From an uncultured Erysipelotrichaceae bacterium (GTDB taxonomy: Bacteria > Bacillota_I > Bacilli_A > Erysipelotrichales > Erysipelotrichaceae), in contig OMYM01000002.1 of NCBI GenBank assembly GCA_900315225.1, forward strand, positions 1 to 34,307: DNA of 34,307 bases. The letters run 5' to 3'. Below are positions 8,601-15,245 of this stretch, in pieces. Position numbers and translations under genes: made by a program. Each line of letters starts with the position of its first letter. Position 1 is the stretch's first letter. The notes under the pieces were generated by a model. That model was not told where the DNA came from and searched no databases. It saw nothing but the letters and a program-made list of their open reading frames with translations.

Positions 8601-8896
8601 CCTCCTTCGCCGATCTTCTCCTTGACCGTTAGCTCGGGATGATGCGCACGCATGATCTTGTTGAGATCTTTGCGCGAAAGATTATCAATTGTCCCAAGCT
8701 TCTTTTCCTTGTCCTTGAAATCAGGACCAGAAGTATTTGTCTTGCTGTTGCGCGAATGCGGCTTGTTACTGGACGAGGATTGGTTCTTGGCGATAGGTTT
8801 TCTTGCTGTGCCTTGTGGCTTGTTGGCGGGATGCGCCTTGTCCATGAGGCTGTTTAGCTCTTCGGGAGGCATGATTTTTGTACTCTCATTGGCCAT
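5630..8896 (-). CDS. Membrane Ser/Thr protein kinase with coiled coil and duplicated ectodomain
   Basis: The protein has 1088 aa. A basic, Ser-rich N-tail (1-85) precedes a Hanks-type kinase domain (about 90-375) with the glycine loop GEGGFANV (96-103), Lys118, the catalytic loop RDVKPSN (246-252; the usual HRD histidine is Val), DFG (268-270) and APE (291-293). The catalytic set is therefore intact. Residues about 380-605 are a long, highly charged coiled coil. About five membrane segments follow (617-775), which puts the C-terminus outside. The last 300 residues hold two related units of about 120 aa (about 797-915 and 952-1070), both with a YDxExxRxV strand, an IPLI/APLIxV segment, a SDEGSSLTM/EDGSSLKM motif and a (S)xNACIYAG motif. 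There are no PASTA repeats. The stop of the phosphatase gene lies 2 nt upstream. Probably senses an envelope signal and phosphorylates wall-synthesis partners; the ligand is unknown. Confidence 0.93.
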   Translation of the reverse strand: MANESTKIMPPEELNSLMDKAHPANKPQGTARKPIAKNQSSSSNKPHSRNSKTNTSGPDFKDKEKKLGTIDNLSRKDLNKIMRAHHPELTVKEKIGEGGFANVFVIEQDDEDEQLALKVIDPSTAYKDQHKGKNTGMTLAQLRNDSSYISICDHIDTEFKINQIIHDRQMQNCVRFYPEYSFIDNSVRDHVGFIVMAKMDGSLLNRPDSLPDTVENWRIAYEMLKDILDDVRFLSEHNGETNIFVRDVKPSNILFKIKNRRIFYYLSDFGMGSIGSGYSSNTKFMSPGFSAPEEAKDIRSDLFSFARTAFYICNGFTLGETEHNLAKQFESEQANEQAYWDNTPPGFRDILQKATAPDPENRYQSVTEMLKDIQSLNFEKEQIYIEQAKDNFAKRLGNVEMRHQEEVEKLQKKIEDLEEELRAGASGNRQEDSSAIEQINALSQQITKKDEEIRTLNAKLQDAEEKATRYEGAAVHVDTRNEKLIEDNKALKEQLEAKDKRIKELEVKEKQLLSIQPKMSQMQEKITELQTEKDNNLKKIEQLQHDASNVEEQSQTIDDLRASLRKANENASALSSENNNLKIEKTAIAQKLDAICKGKSLLEEHPNATLVNHGWDIAKTFIFIFIFAYLYFNQMFEMLPTFFLAYGIAILVSFASSNITLQKQLDNYWRHLALIALGLPSLLFVLVLIEQYLGFSAKYPMFNAPLFGELRLGTISSIVLLILYVLEDSTITYAKNMKNPVADSNDMASLFFGLNSLVVFITIATLVVRLWFPYFLENGGVVHVDNPENIASMLEVEGVYYDEETERVVFDGATIEKCIEFQGDVKIWIKGNVVLRNTEAEAPLIKVKKGTLRIYSDEGSSLTMDNAKGEDIYADNYVYAANSANLHGTFNCLSSNACIYAGINTNITKRTATFQNNSADSSVIIAWSDDSTNYDDTTVVIDGNEVFVRDLGNGFRYDAENKRLVLENMHVTFPMEFKGNITLQLIGENTFVNETGLDIPLIRVTGGSLHLLYEDGSSLKMTNDHGQDLLVDGNIYVQDPRMDGKENRSFTCSSPNACIYAGKGAYMNLADTEVVNNASSNLINYGHQ

Positions 8897-8898
8897 AG

Positions 8899-9708
8899 CT
8901 AGATATCCTCCGTGTCGGTTGCGTACATGATGATGATCGAGCTGTTGTCAATGTAGCTTTTGTCGGGTGTTTTCCGATGCATGAACTCGATCAACATCTG
9001 TGCCGGGTTTTCTCCTGTGTTGAAGTCCTTGTATGCTAATAGTCTGTTTTTCAAGAGCGTAATGTCTTCCGTCCAATCGCTCATGACAATGAATATGTCA
9101 TTGTCTTTGCAGGAATCAAGATAGACATGTGGCTCGATCTTTTTCGCTTGCCCAAAGCATTGGATAAGCGTATGTCCATCCGATGGCTTGATCGCTTCTG
9201 GGTCAATGCCTTGGTCAAGCTTCCGTTGCGCCAATGTGTCGATATGCGCCAAGGGTGTCAGTTCCCTGTCGCGTAGAAGAAAGATGGGTGAATCCCCGAC
9301 ATTGCACGCAATGAAATGATTGTCGTTGACGTATAGGGCGGACATTGTCGCAGCATATGCCCTTTCGCGGCCTTCAACATGTCGGGCGTAATTGCGCACT
9401 GTTTCATCGGCGGCTAGGACGCTGCGGCGTATATAGTCTTCGTTCCCCAATAGGAACGAAGGGAAATGTTCGATCATTGCCTGGACGACGATCTTGGATG
9501 CGCTTGCCGAATTGGCGAATTGGCTCACGCCATCCGACACCACGGCAAGGCATCCATCCTGAATGTCGTGGATGACACTTTCACAGGCACTCTTATCTCC
9601 ATCCAGCATTTGCGTTTCTTCAATCGAATAGTATCCGATGTGGTCTTGGTTTTCTTCCTTGGTGCCAATGTCTGTCGCGGCATAGATTTTTATAACTTTG
9701 TCATTCAT
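8899..9708 (-). CDS. PP2C-family Ser/Thr protein phosphatase
   Basis: The protein has 269 aa and the PP2C fold landmarks in order: TDIGTKEENQDHIG (metal-binding Asp), AVVSDGVSQ (DG motif), CNVGDSPIFLL (GDS), IVMSDW (the SDG site, with Trp for Gly) and a final DNSSIIIMY (DN). The four metal-binding aspartates are kept, so it is probably active. Some surrounding residues differ from the consensus (DGVSQ for DGxGG, GDSP for GDSR). It should reverse the kinase encoded 2 nt downstream and is the first gene of the five-gene operon. I chose ATG 9708 because GGAAAGGAAA lies just upstream; an upstream in-frame start at 9753 would precede that site and the promoter. Confidence 0.9.
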   Translation of the reverse strand: MNDKVIKIYAATDIGTKEENQDHIGYYSIEETQMLDGDKSACESVIHDIQDGCLAVVSDGVSQFANSASASKIVVQAMIEHFPSFLLGNEDYIRRSVLAADETVRNYARHVEGRERAYAATMSALYVNDNHFIACNVGDSPIFLLRDRELTPLAHIDTLAQRKLDQGIDPEAIKPSDGHTLIQCFGQAKKIEPHVYLDSCKDNDIFIVMSDWTEDITLLKNRLLAYKDFNTGENPAQMLIEFMHRKTPDKSYIDNSSIIIMYATDTEDI

Positions 9709-9736
9709 CGATTTCCTTTCCTTTCCTTTCCAAACT

Positions 9737-9745
9737 ATTCTATCA
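9737..9745 (-). promoter_or_regulatory. Probable extended -10 promoter of the kinase/cell-wall operon
   Basis: The minus strand carries TGATAGAAT, a TGn plus TAGAAT extended -10, about 28 nt before the phosphatase start. No good -35 hexamer is seen. It is the only promoter-like site found for the five genes. Confidence 0.45.
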
Positions 9746-9827
9746 TACGGCAAAATAGAAATTTTGGCAGATCATTTTTTTCCTCTTCGCATTTCATTGG
9801 CGAAAGGGAAAACGAGTGGGAGATACC

Positions 9828-9854
9828 GAAACGATATTTTCAATCGTTCCAGCA
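9828..9854. other. Short hairpin resembling the right end of the dispersed repeat
   Basis: GAAACGAT-attttca-ATCGTTCC forms a 7 of 8 bp inverted repeat, followed by CAGCATA. The string AATCGTTnCAGnATA also ends the repeat copies (AATCGTTTCAGTATA at 17082-17096). It lies in the divergent region between the PP2C and Rpn-like genes. It may be a shortened relative or chance. Confidence 0.35.
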
Positions 9855-9862
9855 TATGGTAC

Positions 9863-9891
9863 TTGACATGAAGCGATGCGTGTCGTATCAT
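9863..9891 (+). promoter_or_regulatory. Promoter of the Rpn-like gene
   Basis: Perfect TTGACA (9863-9868), 17-nt spacer, TATCAT (9886-9891), 36 nt before the start at 9928. Confidence 0.7.
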
Positions 9892-9927
9892 CGAGGCTCA
9901 AGATTGAATGACAGGAGGACATGATCA

Positions 9928-10806
9928 ATGGAAACACTTGCGAGCAACCGCAATCTTTTTGTGGAACTTGATGAAGAAAGCGAAAGAATCCAGAAGCTGG
10001 AGGAAGAACTTGCGCAGTTGAAGCGTTTGCATAAGGAACATCTTGACCGTGTCAATGAAATGGCAAGCTTTAACATGGATGAGGGATACGAGGATCGCCT
10101 CTTCAAGTATATCTTTGGCAATCCAGCCAACAAGGAATGGGCATTGTCCCTGCACAATGCGCTTACGGGCGCGCATGGCACGGATACTAGAATGATCAAG
10201 GTTGATGCTATTGGGGAAACGGTGTACATCAGGATGAAGGATGAAACATGCTTGTTGGTATCGTTTGACATGCATCTATTGGGACTCAAAGGCATGCCTG
10301 ACGATGATATGCCAAGGCGCTATATCGTCTATGGGGGAAAAATGTACGCCAAGTACGATGATGGGCCACAAGAAAGAGCAGGGTATAGCAAGAAAATCCA
10401 CCTGCCAACCCCTATGTGCGTATGTCTTTGCAATGGGGAAGATGAAGAGGAAAAACAGGAGCTGACGCTGGATGCCGGTGGTTTTGGCGTAAAAGTGAGA
10501 ATGTTTAATGTCAATGCGCCCGGCAACAAGGAAATTGTGGAGACATGCAAGCCACTTGGGGAATATATCTGGCTTTTGACAGAGATCAGACGCTATCAGG
10601 CAGACGGAAAGCAGATTGGCGAAGCCGCTAGCCTGGCGCTTGAGGCAATGCCTGATGATTTTGTCGTCAAGGGATATTTGCACGCCAACAGGCAAGCCGT
10701 CCAGGATATGCTCGTGGCGGAATATGAAAAGAAGATTGAATTGGAATGGATCATGGAAGAATACGCCAAGGCATGCGCGCTTAAGGATAAAAACAACCAA
10801 GAATAG
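9928..10806 (+). CDS. Rpn / PD-(D/E)XK nuclease-like protein (transposase-related family)
   Basis: The 292-aa protein has an N-terminal coiled coil (about 15-50), then the pattern I associate with the Rpn/PDDEXK_2 family of gut Bacillota: EDRLFKYIFGNPANKEWALS, a Leu-rich helix, a VYIRMKDETCLLVSFDMHLL strand pair, MPRRYIVYGGKMYAKY, LPTPMCVCLCNG, and a C-terminal CKPLGEYIWLLTEIRRYQ helical region. Rpn proteins are predicted nucleases linked to recombination. The catalytic Asp/Glu spacing is hard to confirm here, and the usual NEM-like strand reads SFDM, so activity is uncertain. Start ATG 9928 follows AGGAGG (9913-9918). There is no transposon around it. Family assignment is from memory of the motif pattern. 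Confidence 0.7.
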   Translation: METLASNRNLFVELDEESERIQKLEEELAQLKRLHKEHLDRVNEMASFNMDEGYEDRLFKYIFGNPANKEWALSLHNALTGAHGTDTRMIKVDAIGETVYIRMKDETCLLVSFDMHLLGLKGMPDDDMPRRYIVYGGKMYAKYDDGPQERAGYSKKIHLPTPMCVCLCNGEDEEEKQELTLDAGGFGVKVRMFNVNAPGNKEIVETCKPLGEYIWLLTEIRRYQADGKQIGEAASLALEAMPDDFVVKGYLHANRQAVQDMLVAEYEKKIELEWIMEEYAKACALKDKNNQE

Positions 10807-10814
10807 CGACAGTG

Positions 10815-10843
10815 TTGAATCGATGCGGCATATGTGGTAAAAT
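10815..10843 (+). promoter_or_regulatory. Promoter of the Hpt / c-di-GMP operon
   Basis: TTGAAT (10815-10820), a 17-nt spacer and TAAAAT (10838-10843), with an extended -10 TG at 10835-10836. A strong match, 62 nt before the Hpt start. Confidence 0.75.
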
Positions 10844-10904
10844 ACATTTGGTTATCTGGATGCCATGTGGCATTTTAGCATGAAGATTGATCATGGAGGT
10901 GAAT

Positions 10905-11252
10905 ATGTTAACGATAGATAATCTTAGGCAGTTTGGCGTCAATGTTGAAGAAGGCTTGGGCAGGTGCATGAACAACGAGATGTTCTACCTGAGAATGGTG
11001 AATATGTCATTGGCGGACAAGAATTTCGATATCCTGGCAAAAGGTGTGGAAGATGGAGATCGAAAGACTTCGTTTGAGGCAGCGCATGCCTTGAAAGGTG
11101 TTCTCGGCAACTTGTCGTTAACGCCTCTCTACGAGATTGTCCAGGTCTTGACGGATCAATTGCGCAGCGAAACGGCGGATGTTTCCGGTGCCAAGGAAAT
11201 GGTGGTGCGTTTGACAAAACTGAAAAATGATTTGAATGATTTGGCGAAATAG
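10905..11252 (+). CDS. Hpt-domain phosphotransfer protein
   Basis: A 115-aa stand-alone histidine phosphotransfer domain, all helical. The phosphoacceptor motif AAHALKGVLGNLSL puts His61 in the HxLKG context of the family. Hpt proteins pass phosphate between receiver domains. The next gene, 50 nt downstream, begins with a receiver domain, so a direct phosphorelay pair is the simple reading. The hybrid histidine kinase that feeds it is not in this window. The ATG at 10905 is chosen over an in-frame TTG at 10887 because GGAGGT (10895-10900) sits at the right distance from the ATG. Confidence 0.88.
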   Translation: MLTIDNLRQFGVNVEEGLGRCMNNEMFYLRMVNMSLADKNFDILAKGVEDGDRKTSFEAAHALKGVLGNLSLTPLYEIVQVLTDQLRSETADVSGAKEMVVRLTKLKNDLNDLAK

Positions 11253-11302
11253 CAAATGGAAGGCAAGCCTTTTGCGGTAAATAGAAAGTTGTTGGTCGGG
11301 GG

Positions 11303-14212
11303 ATGAACGAAGAGTTGGAAAGAAAGCGAATTGGCGGGAAAAGGACGATACTGATTGTTGACGATGAGATGGTCAACCGTTTTATGCTTGGCAATATCTT
11401 CGAGGGGCTTTACGAGATATTGTACGCCGAGGATGGCGGTCAGGCAATGGACATTATTCGTGAACAAGGCAGCTCGATATCATTGGTTCTTTTGGATTTG
11501 GTCATGCCTGTTATGACAGGCATGGAGGTTCTTCATGCAATGAGGGCAGATAAGACGCTGCAGGGGATTCCTGTGATTGTGTTTACATCCGACCAAAAGG
11601 CGGAAGTGGAATGCCTGAAGCTTGGAGCAATGGACTTTGTCTCCAAGCCCTATCCGATTGCTGATGTGATTCTCGCCCGTGCCGCACGAACAATTGAGTT
11701 GTCCGAAGACAGGACGCTCATTGATGAAACGGAAAGAGATCAATTGACCGGACTGTACAACCGGGAGTTTTTCTACCGGTATGCCGATCAGATCGATAAA
11801 ACGAACCAAGGCACCCAGATGGATGCGGTTGTCGTTGACATCCATCGCTTTCATATCATTAACGAACGGTATGGCAAGGGATATGCGGATGATGTCTTGC
11901 GGGAATTGGCGGGAAAGCTGGAAAAAGAGGCACAAAAGCTCAATGGCATTGTAGGAAGATTGGCGGCGGATACGTTCCTTGCGTATTGGCCGCACGTTGA
12001 AAGCTACCAGGAAGTCTTCGACGCATTGTCTTTCGACAATGCGGGAAGCGAAGAGACGCATGTTCATTTGCGCATGGGCGTATATGAAAAAGCCGACATG
12101 GACCTTGACATTGAGCGAAGGTTTGATCGCGCCAGAAGCGCCTCTAACACGGTCAGGGGCATGTTAACGACGGCCATTGGCGTATATAACCAAGAGATGC
12201 ATGAAAAGGAGATCTACGCCGAACAGTTGGTCGAGGAATTCCCCGGGGCGATACGCGAGGGGCAGTTTATTATTAACTTCCAACCGAAGTTTGATATCCA
12301 GCAAAGGGTTCCCGTACTTGCTGGAGCAGAGGCATTGGTACGCTGGATCCACCCCAAGCAAGGAATGATCAACCCAGGCGTGTTCATTCCCCTGTTTGAG
12401 GAAAACGGCTTGATCCTGGAGATGGACAGGTATGTCTGGCGCGCTACGGCGGCGCAGATCCACGATTGGAAGAAACGCCTGGGATTCTCGGTACGTGTAT
12501 CGGTCAATGTCTCAAGGATCGACATGTACGACCCACAGCTCATTAACACATTCAAATCCCTTTTGGAAGAATATGAGCTGGATGCTGGAGACCTTGTGCT
12601 AGAGATCACTGAATCGGCGTATACCAACGATTCGGGGCAGATCATCGAAACGGTAAATGAACTTCGCAGCCTAGGTTTCATGGTGGAGATGGACGACTTT
12701 GGCACAGGGTATTCCTCCCTGAACATGATCCACCGCTTGCCAATCGATGCCTTGAAGCTGGACATGCAGTTTGTGCGCGATGCCTTCCGCGATGGAAGGG
12801 ATACCCGTCTGATCGAAGTGATCATTGAGATCGCCGACTATTTGCATGTGCCAGTCATTGCGGAGGGAGTGGAAACCCACGAACAAATGCTTGCTCTCAA
12901 GGCAATGGGATGCAAGCTGGTCCAAGGCTACTATTTCTCACGTCCTGTTCCAGCAGCAAGCTTTGAAAAGTTCCTTGTTGAAAGGATCGAACACGACAAC
13001 AAAGAGGCAATCAGGATCCTCATGCAATCGAGCCAAGGCAAGGAGGCAGGCACCAAGAACAAAGGCGAAGTGAACATTACAACCATCAAGAAACAGTTCC
13101 TGCCCATGTTGAAGTGGCTAAGCGACCAGATCCCTGGAGGTTTCTTTGTCTATCGGGCGGATGAATCACAGGAAATCATTCTGGCAAACAAGACAATGTT
13201 GCATTTGTTTGGCTGCCAGACGATGGAAGAATTCAAGCGCTTGACAGGAAACACATTCAACGGGATTGTCCACCCGGACGACCTCGAGGCGACCCAAAGC
13301 TCCATCCTGCGCCAGATCGCAGCTTCTGGCGCAGAGAACATGGATCATGTGGAATACCGCATCATCGCCAAGGATGGCAGCGTCCATTGGCTGGATGACT
13401 ATGGACACCTGGTAAACCTGGAAGAGCTAGGAGGTGTATACTTCGTATTTGTTTCCGATATCACCGAGAAACACAAAGACCGTGAAACCACTAGGCGGTC
13501 CAACAACATGTACACCACCCTCAGCAACCAGATTGACGATGAAAGGAACGAATTTCTGTCCATAGCCAGGGTGAACCTGACAGCCACTGTCGTCAGTGCC
13601 ATCACGGGAACCGAACTGTATGAATCCGACTATGTTGGATCATCATTCGAATCATTCATGGAAAGCAGGGTATACAGCTTTATCTTCGATGACGAGAGGA
13701 AACGCTTTGCCCAGATATTCAATCTCGAAAATCTCTTGCGGAATTACGAGAAAGGGGAAAATCCACCTAGAATGGTTGGCTATTGCCATAGGCAATCGGG
13801 AAGGCAATGTTTTGTCCTATTCCGGGGAAACCTTGCGTCCAACCCTGCCGATGGCTCCATCACCCTGTTCTTAGAGGAAAGGGTGTACGACAAAGAACAC
13901 GTAGGCATGGTTCTAGAAACGAGCGTATTGCCGATCAGATACAGCATGGTTGCATATGTGTGGCGTGACCATCTCCATGCGATCTATGGCTATGACAAAG
14001 ACGTATCGTATTCTTCATACATCGGTCAATCATTGTCGTTGTTGCCGGAAGAACAGAAGCAAGCAACTGCTGAGGCATTGTCCATGAGGACAATCGCCGC
14101 CAAGCTAGCCTCTAGCAATGAATATATCGTGGAAACGATAGACAAACGCCTTGCTTTCTACAAAGACAACCTAGAGAGAGAATTGTTCCTGCTGTTGGTG
14201 GCAGAGAAATGA
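11303..14212 (+). CDS. Response regulator: receiver, degenerate GGDEF, EAL, PAS
   Basis: The protein has 969 aa. Receiver domain (about 14-130): acidic pair in IVDDE, phosphoacceptor Asp65 (LLLDLVMP), Lys115 (SKPY). GGDEF-type domain (about 143-290): the active-site loop reads RLAADTF (219-225), so it cannot make c-di-GMP. EAL domain (about 305-555): intact E343-A-L, SVNVSR, LEITES, MDDFGTGYSS, LKLD, AEGVET and VQGYYFSRP, so an active c-di-GMP phosphodiesterase is expected. PAS domain (about 610-725) and a PAS-like C-terminal region (to 969). The likely role is phosphorelay-controlled c-di-GMP breakdown, with the upstream Hpt protein as partner. The ribosome binding site is poor: GGGGG touches the ATG at 11303. 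A hairpin follows the stop. Confidence 0.93.
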   Translation: MNEELERKRIGGKRTILIVDDEMVNRFMLGNIFEGLYEILYAEDGGQAMDIIREQGSSISLVLLDLVMPVMTGMEVLHAMRADKTLQGIPVIVFTSDQKAEVECLKLGAMDFVSKPYPIADVILARAARTIELSEDRTLIDETERDQLTGLYNREFFYRYADQIDKTNQGTQMDAVVVDIHRFHIINERYGKGYADDVLRELAGKLEKEAQKLNGIVGRLAADTFLAYWPHVESYQEVFDALSFDNAGSEETHVHLRMGVYEKADMDLDIERRFDRARSASNTVRGMLTTAIGVYNQEMHEKEIYAEQLVEEFPGAIREGQFIINFQPKFDIQQRVPVLAGAEALVRWIHPKQGMINPGVFIPLFEENGLILEMDRYVWRATAAQIHDWKKRLGFSVRVSVNVSRIDMYDPQLINTFKSLLEEYELDAGDLVLEITESAYTNDSGQIIETVNELRSLGFMVEMDDFGTGYSSLNMIHRLPIDALKLDMQFVRDAFRDGRDTRLIEVIIEIADYLHVPVIAEGVETHEQMLALKAMGCKLVQGYYFSRPVPAASFEKFLVERIEHDNKEAIRILMQSSQGKEAGTKNKGEVNITTIKKQFLPMLKWLSDQIPGGFFVYRADESQEIILANKTMLHLFGCQTMEEFKRLTGNTFNGIVHPDDLEATQSSILRQIAASGAENMDHVEYRIIAKDGSVHWLDDYGHLVNLEELGGVYFVFVSDITEKHKDRETTRRSNNMYTTLSNQIDDERNEFLSIARVNLTATVVSAITGTELYESDYVGSSFESFMESRVYSFIFDDERKRFAQIFNLENLLRNYEKGENPPRMVGYCHRQSGRQCFVLFRGNLASNPADGSITLFLEERVYDKEHVGMVLETSVLPIRYSMVAYVWRDHLHAIYGYDKDVSYSSYIGQSLSLLPEEQKQATAEALSMRTIAAKLASSNEYIVETIDKRLAFYKDNLERELFLLLVAEK

Positions 14213-14219
14213 CTATGCA

Positions 14220-14247
14220 AAAGAAGCAGCCATATGGCTGCTTCTTT
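14220..14247 (+). terminator. Terminator-like perfect palindrome after the EAL gene
   Basis: A 28-bp perfect inverted repeat, AAAGAAGCAGCCAT / ATGGCTGCTTCTTT, centred at 14233/14234 and starting 7 nt after the stop. The T tract is short (CTTCTTTG). It separates the c-di-GMP gene from the Fic remnant. Confidence 0.75.
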
Positions 14248-14249
14248 GA

Positions 14250-14815
14250 TGTAGTCGTGGGGAAAGAAAACGGATGATCTCAGCTTTTCTTTGCGTAGAA
14301 AAGTCGCTTAACGCATGAGCAACAAAACCATTTAAACGATTGATAATTGTTTTGTTTGTTGTATTGATATCTTTGCTTACCTCAATTGAGGTAAATGATT
14401 TCTTCCTCATGCACACTTTTCACAAGCTCACATACTTTTTTTGCGTAAAGTAGCATCATGCCAAGGAAATAATGGGTCTAAGATCTCAGGATGAGACATC
14501 TATAGGGATTCATAATACTCATTCACATCATATGCAAAGTATTCCTCTAGCGACCCTATTCCATGAAAGCCATAGCCATTCATGTCAAGGATATATCCAG
14601 ACAACAGACGCGCTGTTCTTCCATTGCCATCTTCAAAAGGATGGCTCTTGACCAACTCGTAATGGACAATCGCCGCAACAATCAAAGGATGATCATCCGT
14701 TGCATTGACATATTCAAGCAATTCACTCAACAACATAGGGATGTTGCAATATTCAGGTGTGAAAAAGGCAAGCGCCATTTCTTAACGAAAGACTGAAATA
14801 TTAGGGTTTCCTTCT
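14250..14815 (-). pseudogene. Fic-family (AMPylase-type) gene remnant
   Basis: The minus strand at 14778-14500 encodes a Fic core with an intact HPFEDGNGRTAR motif (about 14643-14608), the catalytic His loop of AMP-transferring Fic proteins. The gene is broken in several places. The same frame continues upstream through a TAA just before the Met at 14778 (VFR-stop-EMALAFF). It stops at TAG 14500-14502 right after YYESL. Sequence past this stop resumes in another frame (HYFLGMMLLYAKKVCELVKS) and then, after a second shift, as an HTH (SIEVSKDINTTNKTIINRLN), matching the usual Fic C-terminal winged helix. The N-terminal part is not found. A clear decayed gene next to the ATPase/TOPRIM-like module. 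Confidence 0.8.
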
Positions 14816-15169
14816 GACCCCATTGGATCACAAGCAATACAACCTTTCACTATACACTAAACTGTTACGTTATATCGCTTTTTTGTTTGGCATTCTGGAC
14901 TTTATGCTTACAATAAAACAACCGCTAGAATTGAACGACATTCCTGTTTGTATCCTATAGCTGAATCCCTTTCGGCATCCACTTATTATGGGAGAAGCTG
15001 GCAAATGCGTGGAAAAGATTCTCCAACACATGCCGCATAATCGTTCGGCAGCCAAAGATCATGATTAAATCATTCATCCTATGATCATTATTCCTCCCGC
15101 ACTTCTAGTCGTTGGCAGGGGGCTACTGGATACACTCATGCAAAACGCTTGGCAATATGGAAGTTCATG
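14816..15169. other. Intergenic stretch without a recognisable gene
   Basis: No reading frame here has a ribosome binding site and a protein-like composition, and I could not find the missing N-terminal part of the Fic gene in it. A short minus-strand frame (15055-14870, 61 codons) has no recognisable motif. It probably holds decayed sequence left when the module to the right was gained. Confidence 0.5.
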
Positions 15170-15198
15170 TTGCAAGCATGCATAATATGATGTAATAT
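15170..15198 (+). promoter_or_regulatory. Promoter of the ATPase/TOPRIM-like module
   Basis: TTGCAA (15170-15175), a 17-nt spacer and TAATAT (15193-15198). It gives the two-gene module its own transcription start about 40 nt before the GTG. Confidence 0.65.
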
Positions 15199-15217
15199 AG
15201 TGATGACGCCTGATATC

Positions 15218-15232
15218 AACGTCTCAGACGTT
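15218..15232. promoter_or_regulatory. Palindrome between promoter and ribosome binding site (possible operator)
   Basis: A perfect 7-1-7 inverted repeat, AACGTCT-C-AGACGTT, starting 20 nt past the -10 and ending directly before AAGGAGG (15234-15240). It could be a repressor site or a small 5'-UTR hairpin limiting translation. Confidence 0.5.
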
Positions 15233-15245
15233 ATAAGGAGGATCT

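Noticed and set aside
9928-10806. Calling the Rpn-like gene an active transposon
   Set aside because: No inverted ends or target duplications flank it, and the gene has its own ordinary promoter. Only family similarity to transposase-related nucleases is supported.
14870-15055. Minus-strand frame of 61 codons between the Fic remnant and the ATPase promoter
   Set aside because: No ribosome binding site, no recognised motif and no link to the missing Fic N-terminus.
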